NCBI RefSeq assembly: GCF_016679925.1
Contig: NZ_JAEQBW010000006.1
Span: 62,001-126,000 of the forward strand
DNA length: 64,000 nt
Direction of reading: 5' to 3'
Origin: Marivirga aurantiaca
Lineage (GTDB): Bacteria; Bacteroidota; Bacteroidia; Cytophagales; Cyclobacteriaceae
Below the pieces are notes generated by a model. That model did no database searches. It was not told the origin of the DNA and saw only the letters and a program-made list of their open reading frames with translations. Positions 1-8,734 of the stretch are shown here, one piece after another. The first letter of the stretch is position 1. Each line of letters begins with the position of its first letter. The position numbers were made by a program, and so were the translations under genes.

Positions 1-164
1 ATTATGGTTTATTGTTAGGATCTGACGAGGTTGCGACTGCCTTTGCCAAGCACCACGACTAACGCAACCCAGCTTTCTCTATTTTGAACACAAGCAACCG
101 ACTTTTGGACACTTTTAAGATGGGATACTTTCAGAACTTTGCATTAAACATTCAATAATAAGAA

Positions 165-965
165 ATGAAAGTAGTTTTAATAACAGGAGCTTCGGGTGGA
201 ATTGGAGAAGCCATTGCAAACCGTTTAGCAGAAAGAAAGCACAATCTCCTTTTGGTGGCAAGAAACGAATCGAAGCTAAAAGTATTGGCTGAACAGCTAA
301 TCAGGCAACATCAAATTTCGGTGGAATATATTTCCGCAGATCTATCTAAAGCAAATACCGTTCAGGATATTTTTGAAGAAACCCAAAAACGCCAGTTGGA
401 AATCGAAATGCTCATCAATAATGCCGGAATCGGTTCCGGGGGCGAATTTGCAGCACTCCCTTTGCAATCAGAATTAGATATGTTGCAACTTAACATTTCC
501 TCTTTAGTGGCACTCACTCATTTATTCCTGCAACCAATGAAAGCACGTGGAAATGGCACCATTATAAACGTTGCTTCCATGGCTTCCTTTATACCCATAC
601 CATATATGACAACTTATGCTGCCAGCAAAGTTTTTGTCCGTCATTTTACCCAAGCCTTAACCGAGGAGTGTAAACCTTACAATGTACACATCATGTTACT
701 TTGCCCCGGATTGACCAAAACCAATTTTAACAATGCTGCCGGAATAGAAAATGAAATAGGTAAAGGACTGAATACGGAATATAACAGTTCTACCCAAACG
801 CCCGAACAAGTGGCAGACGAAATGCTGAAAGCGTTGGATAAAAGAAAACACTACATTGTATCGGGAAGAATGAACCGAATGGCGGCCAAGCTATCAGCCC
901 TATTGCCTAATGCTTTCTTAGCCAGGAGCTTTGGTAAATCGTACAGAAAAAGATTGGGTAAATAG
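165..965 (+). CDS. Short-chain dehydrogenase/reductase (SDR)
   Basis: This 266-residue protein is a classical SDR, an NAD(P)(H)-dependent cytosolic oxidoreductase. The glycine-rich cofactor motif TGASGGIG is at residues 7-14, NNAG at 85-88, the catalytic Ser near 138, and the Tyr151-x3-Lys155 pair in YAASK. Length is typical. The C-terminal part (about 200-266) resembles the DltE/YqjQ-like subgroup of SDRs acting on ketones or acyl chains, but the substrate cannot be read from sequence. An AraC-family regulator follows 14 bases after the stop and could be co-transcribed. The family call is firm and the substrate is unknown. Confidence 0.93.
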   Translation: MKVVLITGASGGIGEAIANRLAERKHNLLLVARNESKLKVLAEQLIRQHQISVEYISADLSKANTVQDIFEETQKRQLEIEMLINNAGIGSGGEFAALPLQSELDMLQLNISSLVALTHLFLQPMKARGNGTIINVASMASFIPIPYMTTYAASKVFVRHFTQALTEECKPYNVHIMLLCPGLTKTNFNNAAGIENEIGKGLNTEYNSSTQTPEQVADEMLKALDKRKHYIVSGRMNRMAAKLSALLPNAFLARSFGKSYRKRLGK

Positions 966-979
966 TTGTAAATTTGATA

Positions 980-1903
980 ATGAAAAACAGAAAATTGAAT
1001 TCTGATACATTGACCCTTCATTTCAACTCCATTTCTGAGTTTCATAAGACTGTAGGTGTTTTAAAACCAAAACATCCATTATTCAGTATTTTACGCTTTG
1101 AAGATTTACCGAAAGTTGAAAACAACCAGCGTCTAAAATTGATCCTGGACTTTTATCAGATTACATTAAAGAAAGAATGCCCGTGCAAAATGCAATATGG
1201 ACAAACACCCTTCGATTTTGACGAAGGGGTCATTTCCTGTTTTGCCCCCAAACAGGTGAGTATTATTGACAAGGACTTTTCTTTTGCCTCATCGGGTTGG
1301 CTTTTGCTTATTCATCCGGATTTTTTGAGAAGTCATGCTTTAAGCCAGAAAATAAAAAGCTATGGTTTTTTTAATTATGCCATTAATGAAGCATTGATCC
1401 TTTCGGAAGAAGAACAAAAATCAATAGAGACTACTTTTGACCAAATTCAAAAGGAATCAAACTTACCGATAGACAATTTTAGTCAGGATGTAATCATTTC
1501 AAATATTGATTTGCTTTTAACCCATTGCAATCGGTATTACAACAGGCAATTCATTATCCGTAAACCCAAAACCAACGATCTTTTAAATAACTTTGAACGT
1601 GTATTGAATGACTATTTCTCGAAGGAAGAAAATGGCTTTCCTACCGTAAATTATATGGCTTTGCAACTCAATTTATCTCCCAAGTATTTGAGCGATTGTC
1701 TGAAACAATTCACTGGACAAACAGCACAGCAACTTATTCACGACAAGCTAATAGAACATGCGAAAGACGTACTATCAACAACAGAGCTTTCAGTAAGTGA
1801 AATAGCATATCAATTAGGTTTTGAGTACCCTCAATCATTCAGCAAGCTGTTCAGGGCAAAAACCAATCTTTCCCCTTTGCAATTTAGACAATCGTTTAAC
1901 TGA
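980..1903 (+). CDS. AraC-family transcriptional regulator
   Basis: A 307-residue protein with the double helix-turn-helix of the AraC family in its last 85 residues; the second helix pair is recognisable in SEIAYQLGFEYPQSFSKLF. The N-terminal 200 residues form a divergent cupin-like sensing domain of the type common in Bacteroidota. The first ATG is at 980; a TTG two codons earlier is in frame but less likely. It lies just downstream of the SDR gene in the same direction, so it may regulate that gene or be carried with it. Family assignment is secure and the effector is unknown. Confidence 0.9.
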   Translation: MKNRKLNSDTLTLHFNSISEFHKTVGVLKPKHPLFSILRFEDLPKVENNQRLKLILDFYQITLKKECPCKMQYGQTPFDFDEGVISCFAPKQVSIIDKDFSFASSGWLLLIHPDFLRSHALSQKIKSYGFFNYAINEALILSEEEQKSIETTFDQIQKESNLPIDNFSQDVIISNIDLLLTHCNRYYNRQFIIRKPKTNDLLNNFERVLNDYFSKEENGFPTVNYMALQLNLSPKYLSDCLKQFTGQTAQQLIHDKLIEHAKDVLSTTELSVSEIAYQLGFEYPQSFSKLFRAKTNLSPLQFRQSFN

Positions 1904-1952
1904 GGTTTATTAATTTGACCAACCTACCACCTTCTTCCAGCTATCATTCATT

Positions 1953-2081
1953 GCTTTTCGATGAATATTAGGATTTGATGCAGTAAGAAGCTATGTTCAA
2001 AACTTTGAATACAGTAACCGACAGAAAGTCATTTGTAAATGTTTGTAAGTGTTTACAGTGGTTTGTTGTCGGTTAGCAAAA
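1953..2081 (+). repeat. Cassette-cluster leader, copy L1
   Basis: This stretch aligns with 26539-26668 and both precede the first cassette of a cassette cluster. The best-conserved part is the 26-base core 2032-2057, which matches 26617-26642 at 21 positions; all five differences are transitions. The core contains TTTGTAAA and TTTACA arms that can pair. The 5' part shares TTAGGATTT and TATGTT blocks. It could be an attI-like site, a cassette promoter or the relic of a gene end. Confidence 0.5.
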
Positions 2082-2121
2082 ATACATTGCGGATAAAACA
2101 CACTATGGTTATTTTATTCGG

Positions 2122-2946
2122 ATGTTAGGCAAAATTGATATAATGCAAAGTATGGAAAACCTTCATGACATCTACTGTACAAACGATATAAATTTGAGTT
2201 GTGAAGTTTGTAATATGGCAATTAAAATAAAAATTAATGAGCCACCCTCTGAGCATAAAAATGAAATTTTAATAGAATCCGCAACTTCTTATTTGAATTC
2301 TAAAAACATATCTTTAAAATCCTACAATAAAGCTTATTTATGCTTACAAGAACAGATAGAAGGACGGACAAATAAACCACGAACTGAGGATATAGTAAGT
2401 TGTATGAGAGCATTTTTAGTACAGGCTAGAAGTAGCATAGACCTCTTAGTTTGTCTCACGAAGGCTATTGTAGATAAAAAGTTCTCTGATTATTACCCAG
2501 ATATAAATAAAACTCAATTAAAAAATGAGGGCCTCAAGCAAACTTTCAAGGATTTGAAACAAACAGATTGGTTTATTGAATTGAATCGAGTGAGAAATAT
2601 GCTAGTTCATAAAGGTTTTGATGTGGATACTTTTCAAACCACTGGTTCAAATAGACAGCGCTTGGTTACTTTGCATTTAACTAAACGTCAGGTTTCACTT
2701 TTAAGAACACCAAAAATAGATAAAAAGTACATCGGTACTCCATATGATACGCACGGCATAACAGTAGAGGCATCTACAATAGAAAATTTCAACTTAATTA
2801 AGATTATAAATGGCTACTGTAAAGAATTACCATTATTTGAAGAAAGAATTTCTGTTCTCTTGAAAGATATAATAGATTGGGATAAATTGAACAAAACATA
2901 TTGTTTCACATATAATTTTAAGGATTTGTCTCTACTTAAAATATAA
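2122..2946 (+). CDS. HEPN-like protein in a gene cassette
   Basis: A 274-residue soluble, mostly helical protein. The segment RNMLVHKGF has the R-x4-H arrangement (Arg158, His163) of HEPN domains, many of which are RNases in toxin or defence systems. The other features of a specific HEPN family are not clear, so this is a motif-based inference. The ATG at 2122 overlaps the cassette boundary GTTAGGC (2124-2130), so the ATG at 2143 or 2152 may be the native start. GTTAGGCAA at 2124-2132 is the exact reverse complement of TTGCCTAAC at 2951-2959 just after the stop, as expected for an integron-type cassette. Confidence 0.65.
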   Translation: MLGKIDIMQSMENLHDIYCTNDINLSCEVCNMAIKIKINEPPSEHKNEILIESATSYLNSKNISLKSYNKAYLCLQEQIEGRTNKPRTEDIVSCMRAFLVQARSSIDLLVCLTKAIVDKKFSDYYPDINKTQLKNEGLKQTFKDLKQTDWFIELNRVRNMLVHKGFDVDTFQTTGSNRQRLVTLHLTKRQVSLLRTPKIDKKYIGTPYDTHGITVEASTIENFNLIKIINGYCKELPLFEERISVLLKDIIDWDKLNKTYCFTYNFKDLSLLKI

Positions 2947-2950
2947 AAAA

Positions 2951-3102
2951 TTGCCTAACATTCTGTATAAATCATGGCTGTAAGCAGGTCATTGATTCTT
3001 TCTCTCTTTGTAGAAAGCCCGTCAATCCGCAGGATTGACTCGGTAGTTAACTGAAATTTTTATACTTTTAATCAGCCACGAATTTATACAGTGGCGTTGG
3101 CA
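2951..3102 (+). other. attC-like site after the HEPN-like gene
   Basis: The site runs from GCCTAAC (R''-like, 2953-2959) to GTTGGCA (R'-like, 3096-3102). Between them CTGTATAAATCATGGCTG pairs with CAGCCACGAATTTATACAG, leaving unpaired bases in one arm, as in integron attC stems. The loop carries the block GTAGAAAGCCCGTCAATCCG, which recurs in the site at 30321-30518. No integrase is visible in the window. Confidence 0.7.
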
Positions 3103-3237
3103 GCAATTCCCACTATAGCCAAGTCATTGACTCCGCAAGCTAACGAGAGAGCAGAGAAATTGAAAGAATTAATGAAAATCAATAAAATACAAAATATTGA
3201 TTTTCAACATTTTATAAAATGTTAATCAGAATTAAAT

Positions 3238-3863
3238 ATGAACGAAATATCGGTAGCATTATCATATAAGATACAGGGGGGGATATTTTTCAGGATCTTC
3301 AAAAAGACCTTGAGAAAGAGTGCATCGTCAACATTAAGTCTCGCCCAGGAACTGCTGCAATGGGTATATGGGACTCTTTTGTCGAGATAGTAATAAATCT
3401 TGAATTGAAAGATTATGTTCTTATAGTATTAGGGGGAGCATCATGGGACTTAGTCAAGAGCGGAACTAGAAAATTCTTTCTACGACCATTAATTGAAACC
3501 TTCAAGGAATTCGAAAGCAAAAATGCTGGATTCGATTACTTAGGATTAACTCTTAAATTCCAAGATACCGATATTAGAGTCTATGGACTTGAAAAACTCT
3601 TTACTAGTCGACTTGGAGTAGTTATGCCTACCATTGCTAAACATTATCAAAAGCTATTAAGAGATTCTCAATATCCCCACACAATATTTGTTCCCATAAC
3701 CTATGATAATGAGCAAAGTAAATTTGTAGATTATGGAGATGGTGAAGATTTTGAACTAGAGCAATATGTTACATTTTGGGGAATTTCATATGATGCTTTT
3801 GAGATGGAACAGGGTGTTTATGATGTCAATAAATCAAAATTATTATCAGAATCATTTAGATGA
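3238..3863 (+). pseudogene. Frameshifted unknown gene in a cassette
   Basis: The open frame 3360-3863 encodes 167 residues of a soluble protein that I do not recognise. Protein-like sequence in that frame continues upstream to 3276 (GGDIFQDLQKDLEKE), beyond the first ATG. A run of seven G at 3276-3282 separates it from an upstream ATG at 3238 in another frame (MNEISVALSYKIQG). One extra G would join the two into a 208-residue protein. The gene is therefore broken, phase-variable, or affected by a homopolymer sequencing error. It lies between attC-like sequences: the HEPN cassette site ends at 3102, and GCCTAAC follows the stop at 3868. Confidence 0.6.
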
Positions 3864-4412
3864 AACATTGCCTAACATCACCAGAATGGGGTTTTATCTG
3901 TCAGGGTACTTCGATAGTGGTTGGAAAGTCCGCCACGAATTGTAAATTTAAATATTTGTAGCTATGAGCAGTTGGAAGTTTAGTGTACCCAATACTTTAA
4001 CTTTGTAAACTAAGTGCCTTTACAAACATACGCGTGGACGAAAAAAATCGTTCGCTGACAACGATCAAATAACGTTTCCGACTCTTTAATACCGAGCAAT
4101 TACATTGGTGTTTGGCGGATTTTGAATAAATTCCGTATACATGAAGACGCGGGAAAGTTTAAGGCTTCGTTTCACTTGACGTTGAATTCTAAATAAATTC
4201 GTTTCGCAAGGACACGCACAATAGCTCGCGACCACAATAATCGTCTAAAGTACATTACTTAACATTAGAAAGTGTTCGATTATGATCTCCCTCTTCAAAA
4301 AACTGAACACCCAGTTTTATTAAAAGTCTTTTTTTAACGCAATTAGAATGCTTTCACCGAATGGCATACTATTTGGAATTCATACTTCATGCCACGTTTC
4401 ATTTAAAACTTT
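3864..4412. other. Intergenic region with a degenerate cassette end
   Basis: GCCTAAC at 3868-3874 resembles an R''-type core site, but I could not find a convincing complementary arm downstream, so the site is degenerate or truncated. A box TAACTTTG near 4004-4011 fits a Bacteroidota -7 promoter element. No small gene was seen in the rest. Confidence 0.3.
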
Positions 4413-5381
4413 ATGCTAAAAAAAATATTAATCAGCATTCTTGGATTGATTCTAGTGTCTGCACTAACAGCGGCCTGGTTTTTTGGTCCTTACTATTTCA
4501 AGGCTCAGCATTTTAAAGCCAACGCTTCCAACGGCTACTATGCGGATTTTTACCTATATGTTTCATCAGGAGCTCAAAATATAGCAGAAAGCGGTGGTGC
4601 TGCTACTCTGCTTGTGCAACCGAACAATTCAGGCACTAATTCCGATGATGCCAGCGTCCACCAGAAAGACGCGTGGATGATGGGGTTTGAACGCCACAAG
4701 ATTGCAGAAGAACTGAATGTTGTGCTCTTGGTGCCCGCCTTCGTCAGGCCCGCAATTGATTGGGAAATTTATACCCACGCGTTAGACCGCGATGCGCTTA
4801 CTACCCAGCGTGAAGATCTTGCCAGAATAGACCTTCAGTTAATCGCCATGATTGAAGAAGCACGCAGTTCACTAAAAGCAAAAGGGATACAATCCAACCA
4901 AAAAGTTCTATTGCAGGGATTTTCCGCTAGCGGCATGTTTGCCAACCGGTTTACGTTGTTGCATCCTGAACACGTGCTGGCCGTGGCTGTCGGATCGCCT
5001 GGTGGCTGGCCAGTTGCTCCAGTCTCAACTTTTAAAAATAGATTGCTGTCTTATCCAGCCGGTATTGCGGACATTGAAATATTAACAGGCAAGCCCTTTG
5101 ACCTTGCAGCCTTTGCTGCTGTACCGCAAATTATAATCATGGGAGGCGATGACGACAACGACTCCCTCGATTTCACCGATGGCTGGGATAAAGATGCGGC
5201 AACTCAGGTTGATTCTCTTTTCGGAAGTGACCCGCTATCACGTTGGCCTCATGCTGAAGGGCTATACAAACAAGCTGGTGTCAACGCGAAATTTATTCTT
5301 GTTGATGGCATTGGGCATGATCGCAAAAAACTTCAGTCGTACGGAGTTGATTTCTTCAAAGAAATCTTGTCCCACCAATAA
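4413..5381 (+). CDS. Membrane-anchored alpha/beta hydrolase
   Basis: A 322-residue protein with an N-terminal hydrophobic segment (about 4-27) that acts as a signal or membrane anchor, followed by an alpha/beta-hydrolase domain. The nucleophile elbow is GFSASG at 169-174 with Ser171 the probable nucleophile; an acidic cluster GGDDDND near 244-250 and GIGHD near the C-terminus could supply the other triad members. The substrate is not evident. Codon use is visibly more GC-rich than its neighbours (many GCG, CGC, GTG codons), and the gene sits alone next to the cassette cluster, which suggests transfer. Confidence 0.75.
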   Translation: MLKKILISILGLILVSALTAAWFFGPYYFKAQHFKANASNGYYADFYLYVSSGAQNIAESGGAATLLVQPNNSGTNSDDASVHQKDAWMMGFERHKIAEELNVVLLVPAFVRPAIDWEIYTHALDRDALTTQREDLARIDLQLIAMIEEARSSLKAKGIQSNQKVLLQGFSASGMFANRFTLLHPEHVLAVAVGSPGGWPVAPVSTFKNRLLSYPAGIADIEILTGKPFDLAAFAAVPQIIIMGGDDDNDSLDFTDGWDKDAATQVDSLFGSDPLSRWPHAEGLYKQAGVNAKFILVDGIGHDRKKLQSYGVDFFKEILSHQ

Positions 5382-5609
5382 AAAACTATCACAGGCTTAC
5401 GTACAAATTAAATATCGATGAACGCGTACTGGCGGTAACAAAATGTATGTGCCATTGCTGGGCTCGGTTTAAGTTTGTAGTTTAGTTTTCAATAACGTTT
5501 TATTACGTGGGACAGTTTGTCTTTCAAAGACCAGCAACGTCACATACATAAACGTTATAAACAATAACTACGATAATCTCTCCAAGCCAAACTTTTAGGC
5601 TGATAATCA

Positions 5610-6473
5610 TTACGTCATCCTTTCACTCCCATTCATTTTATTAAAATCGCCTTCCACTAAAGTAGTTAAGAAATCGAGAAGGTGTTGGTTGAATTCATCG
5701 GGTTGTTCAAGATTGGATACATGGCCCGCTTTATCAATAACCTTAAGTATCGACCCTTTAATATTTTTATTCATAAATTCAGACTGAGCAAGTGGCGTTA
5801 CTTCATCTTCTCTGCCGCAAATAATCAATGTTGGAATGGTTATTTCATTTAAAGTGGAGCAGGTTTCTGAACGTTCGGCAAGCGCTACCAATCCCTGAAC
5901 GATAATATGTTTCGAATTAGCAAACACAACACGTCTCAATTGCTCAACCAATTTCTTTTTGTTTGTGATTGAATCTTTATGGAAAACCTTTTTAATAAAC
6001 CCTTCATTAAACTTTTCTTCTCCATCAACTGCTATTTCATCAATAGTTTTATAGCGTTTTTCTTTTACTTCAATAGTGTCAGCAACGCACTGTGTATCAC
6101 ATAAAATCAATGCCTCAAAGCGAGCAGGAAATCTTTTCATTGCATTCAGAGCTATAAAGCCTCCCATTGATAATCCACATAGAATTGCTTTATCAATGCT
6201 CAATTTGTCCATGAATTGTATTAAATCATCAGCAAACAAATCAATACTTAATGGTGATTCCTCATCTGTTGATTTTCCAAATCCCCTGATATCACAGGCA
6301 ATTAAACGATGGGAAGAATTTAAAAAATCAAGCTGAATCTGCCACATTGTTTTATCAAAAGGATAACCGTGCAAGAATATAACCGGAACGGCTCCTTCTC
6401 CGACATCATCGTAAGACAAATGAAAATTATTTACGGGTATAGTTAAATCGTAACCTTTTATTTCAGTTTCCAT
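5610..6473 (-). CDS. Alpha/beta-fold hydrolase
   Basis: A 287-residue cytosolic hydrolase of the alpha/beta family, most like 3-oxoadipate enol-lactonase or haloperoxidase-type members. HGYPFD at 35-40 supplies the oxyanion hole, GLSMGG at 100-105 the nucleophile Ser102, and the triad is completed by Asp223 (CGREDEVTP) and His251 (AGHVSN). I start at the ATG at 6473 because the frame upstream, open to 6632, adds 53 residues that match nothing in the family. The substrate is unknown. It is transcribed alone. Confidence 0.88.
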   Translation of the reverse strand: METEIKGYDLTIPVNNFHLSYDDVGEGAVPVIFLHGYPFDKTMWQIQLDFLNSSHRLIACDIRGFGKSTDEESPLSIDLFADDLIQFMDKLSIDKAILCGLSMGGFIALNAMKRFPARFEALILCDTQCVADTIEVKEKRYKTIDEIAVDGEEKFNEGFIKKVFHKDSITNKKKLVEQLRRVVFANSKHIIVQGLVALAERSETCSTLNEITIPTLIICGREDEVTPLAQSEFMNKNIKGSILKVIDKAGHVSNLEQPDEFNQHLLDFLTTLVEGDFNKMNGSERMT

Positions 6474-6714
6474 AGCATTCTGTTTTAAAATATTTCTTTT
6501 GCGGCTCTCAATTTCTGTAGCACATACAAACATACCTCTTGATGTAACGATAAGCTTTACATATTTCGGAATAAGAATTACATAACTCACTCTTTTACCA
6601 TCATTACCATAACTATATAGTACAGGCAACAAGTATACAGTGAATACCTGCTCTTTTTCAGGTACTACTTTTAATTTAATGGTAATTCTGTCTTTTTATT
6701 AAGGGATCGGCCTT

Positions 6715-6824
6715 ATTCATTTTAGGGATTTTGTATTTCTAATTGGATAAGAAGCAAAATGTTTGACCGAAGGGAGTTTTTTTGTTTCCCAATTAGAAAT
6801 ACAAAATGCCGTTAAGAAATGAAT
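6715..6824. repeat. Long inverted repeat
   Basis: A perfect 18-base inverted repeat joins TTTTGTATTTCTAATTGG (6729-6746) to its reverse complement at 6789-6806. A second pair, ATTCATTT at 6715-6722 and AAATGAAT at 6817-6824, lies outside it. The 42-base loop has no clear gene. It sits in the 513-base gap between two minus-strand genes and could be a transcript hairpin or a miniature mobile element. Confidence 0.55.
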
Positions 6825-6986
6825 ACAGCCTTGAATTATAGTATCTTTTTGTTCAAGCAAAAAGAAAAGAAAGAGTATTAGAAAGTACCAGTACCAATTA
6901 GAGAACTGAAATAGATAGAGCATTCTTGCTAAACTACCTATTTTAAGAATCTATAAACCTATTTGTAAGCGGGCAGCAAAACACCG

Positions 6987-8555
6987 TTATTCCAAACGGA
7001 CAATCACTTTATGGTCGACAGCTTTACCCGACTCCAAATAATCCAGCTCAAAGTTTTCACCCAAACCACTTGTGCTGAACATGCTTTCTGGTACACCTTT
7101 CCCCAACAAATAAGCTTTGATGGCATTGGCCCTTTTTTGAGTTAAGTCATTGTGGTAAATAGTCACTATTTCTTCCTCAGATACTTGCTCTGCAACTGTG
7201 CCATCCTCCTCAGAAGTAACTGCAGCTTCTGTTGCAAGGGTATCGTAGCGAATTTCAGGTAGACTATCAGTATACAATTCTGACTCGGTGATGCTTTGCT
7301 GATACACCTCCAAATTAAAGAGGAAGGAACGGTTTTGTTTCATTAGTGCGATCAATCGGGCGAACTCCTCCTCCGCACCAGCTGTAAAATCTACAGATTG
7401 CTCTTTGAATGCAATGGAAACCGGATATTGCTCATCAGCCTTTAAGGTAGGAAGTGTGAAATCTTTCACTACTTTTTTAGACGAACCCATCGCTTCCAGA
7501 TCAAAAAATTCATTGTAATAGCCGAAGCCTGGCTCATTGGTTTGGATAGAAAAATCAACCTGATGGCCTTCGGGTAAATAGATACCAAAAGTCTTTTCCT
7601 CCGGATCGAGGATTAAACGGGCCAGCTCCACGCCCGTCACAACATCCGTAGCCCTAACCAATGCCTTAGCCGGCAGATTAGTGACCGTTCCTTCCAAATA
7701 ATACACCTTAGCAGGCTGAAACTCCTCCGGCACTTTGACCATGTACAAATCATAACTGCGTTCATCTTGTTCATGAATGTACACCACATCACCCAAAGCG
7801 GTTACGCCAAGGTAGCGATCGTGTGCATCCGTGTTCAAAAAGTCCATAGGGTCAGGTTTGCTCCAGCTATCGTCCTCCAGACGGCTCATGTAAAAATCGT
7901 AATTACCGCTGCTGTTAAGAGCAGCAAAATAAAGGGTTTTATTATCGGGCAAAATTACCGGGTTAACGAAAGATGTTGAGGCCAGGTCTAGCTGAACCTC
8001 CTGTGGCTCTTTCCAGTAATTATTGCCAAGGTACTTGGCGGTAAAGAGTTTGCAGTTGCCAGTATTGGGATCCAGCGTTTCACAACGGCTAAAGTATAAA
8101 GTTTTGCCATCGGCTGAAAGAGTGGGATCCATCTCATTCAAGGCAGAATTGAGCGGTTTACCCGGATTAATAAGAGCTCCCCATGTGCTACCCTCCTTTT
8201 GCTGAAATTGAATATCATAGCCGCCAATTTTTGGCCCCTTTTTAGTGGCATAGATCAATTGCTGACCATCATATGAAAGGTTATAGGCACCGAAGGGAAT
8301 CATATCCTGATTGCGGATATCAATCGACTTCCCCGGCTTCCAGTTGTTGCCACCAACTGAGTAGCTGATAAAGAGTTCAGGGTTTCCGGACATCGTATTA
8401 TCGGACAAATAGATGATGGTGCGACCATCAGCTGCTAGTTTGGGGGCATATTCATTATCGCTGAAGCTGGAAACATTGGGAGGAAGCTTCCGCTTTTGCG
8501 CCATGGCTAGTGTGCTGCAGCCCAGCAAAAGCAATCCGATAAGTACCTTTTGCAT
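6987..8555 (-). CDS. PD40 beta-propeller protein with OmpA-like C-terminus
   Basis: A 522-residue exported protein. A signal peptide (about 1-19, ending AMAQ) is followed by a beta-propeller of PD40/TolB-like repeats, seen in phrases such as DGRTIIYLSDN, DGQQLIYATKK, DGKTLYFSRC and DNKTLYFAAL. The C-terminal 130 residues resemble an OmpA-like peptidoglycan-binding domain (KRANAIKAYLLGKGVPESMF) with an acidic insertion. Such proteins sit in the periplasm or outer membrane of Bacteroidota; several are linked to envelope or type IX secretion functions, but none of that is shown here. Confidence 0.85.
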   Translation of the reverse strand: MQKVLIGLLLLGCSTLAMAQKRKLPPNVSSFSDNEYAPKLAADGRTIIYLSDNTMSGNPELFISYSVGGNNWKPGKSIDIRNQDMIPFGAYNLSYDGQQLIYATKKGPKIGGYDIQFQQKEGSTWGALINPGKPLNSALNEMDPTLSADGKTLYFSRCETLDPNTGNCKLFTAKYLGNNYWKEPQEVQLDLASTSFVNPVILPDNKTLYFAALNSSGNYDFYMSRLEDDSWSKPDPMDFLNTDAHDRYLGVTALGDVVYIHEQDERSYDLYMVKVPEEFQPAKVYYLEGTVTNLPAKALVRATDVVTGVELARLILDPEEKTFGIYLPEGHQVDFSIQTNEPGFGYYNEFFDLEAMGSSKKVVKDFTLPTLKADEQYPVSIAFKEQSVDFTAGAEEEFARLIALMKQNRSFLFNLEVYQQSITESELYTDSLPEIRYDTLATEAAVTSEEDGTVAEQVSEEEIVTIYHNDLTQKRANAIKAYLLGKGVPESMFSTSGLGENFELDYLESGKAVDHKVIVRLE

Positions 8556-8734
8556 AACTTCTCAATTTTAGGGTTAATATAAAGAAATTATAGTTAATAG
8601 GAGATGCGGAGGCTTTATGTCTTAGTCCAAAATGTTGAACGCATCAGCAAATTACCACCGAATAACCTCGAAACTAGATTTAAACACAGGTGAATTTATT
8701 CAAGAAAGAGGGGATAGATATAAATGAAAAGGTG

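Noticed and set aside
29-69. GGTTGCG and CGCAACC inverted repeat at the window start as a cassette site
   Set aside because: Only seven paired bases with a 28-base loop and no cassette-like partner; the context upstream is outside the window.
6717-6923. 68-residue minus-strand open frame
   Set aside because: It runs through the long inverted repeat, has low-complexity Phe/Leu-rich content, and shows no protein-like pattern.
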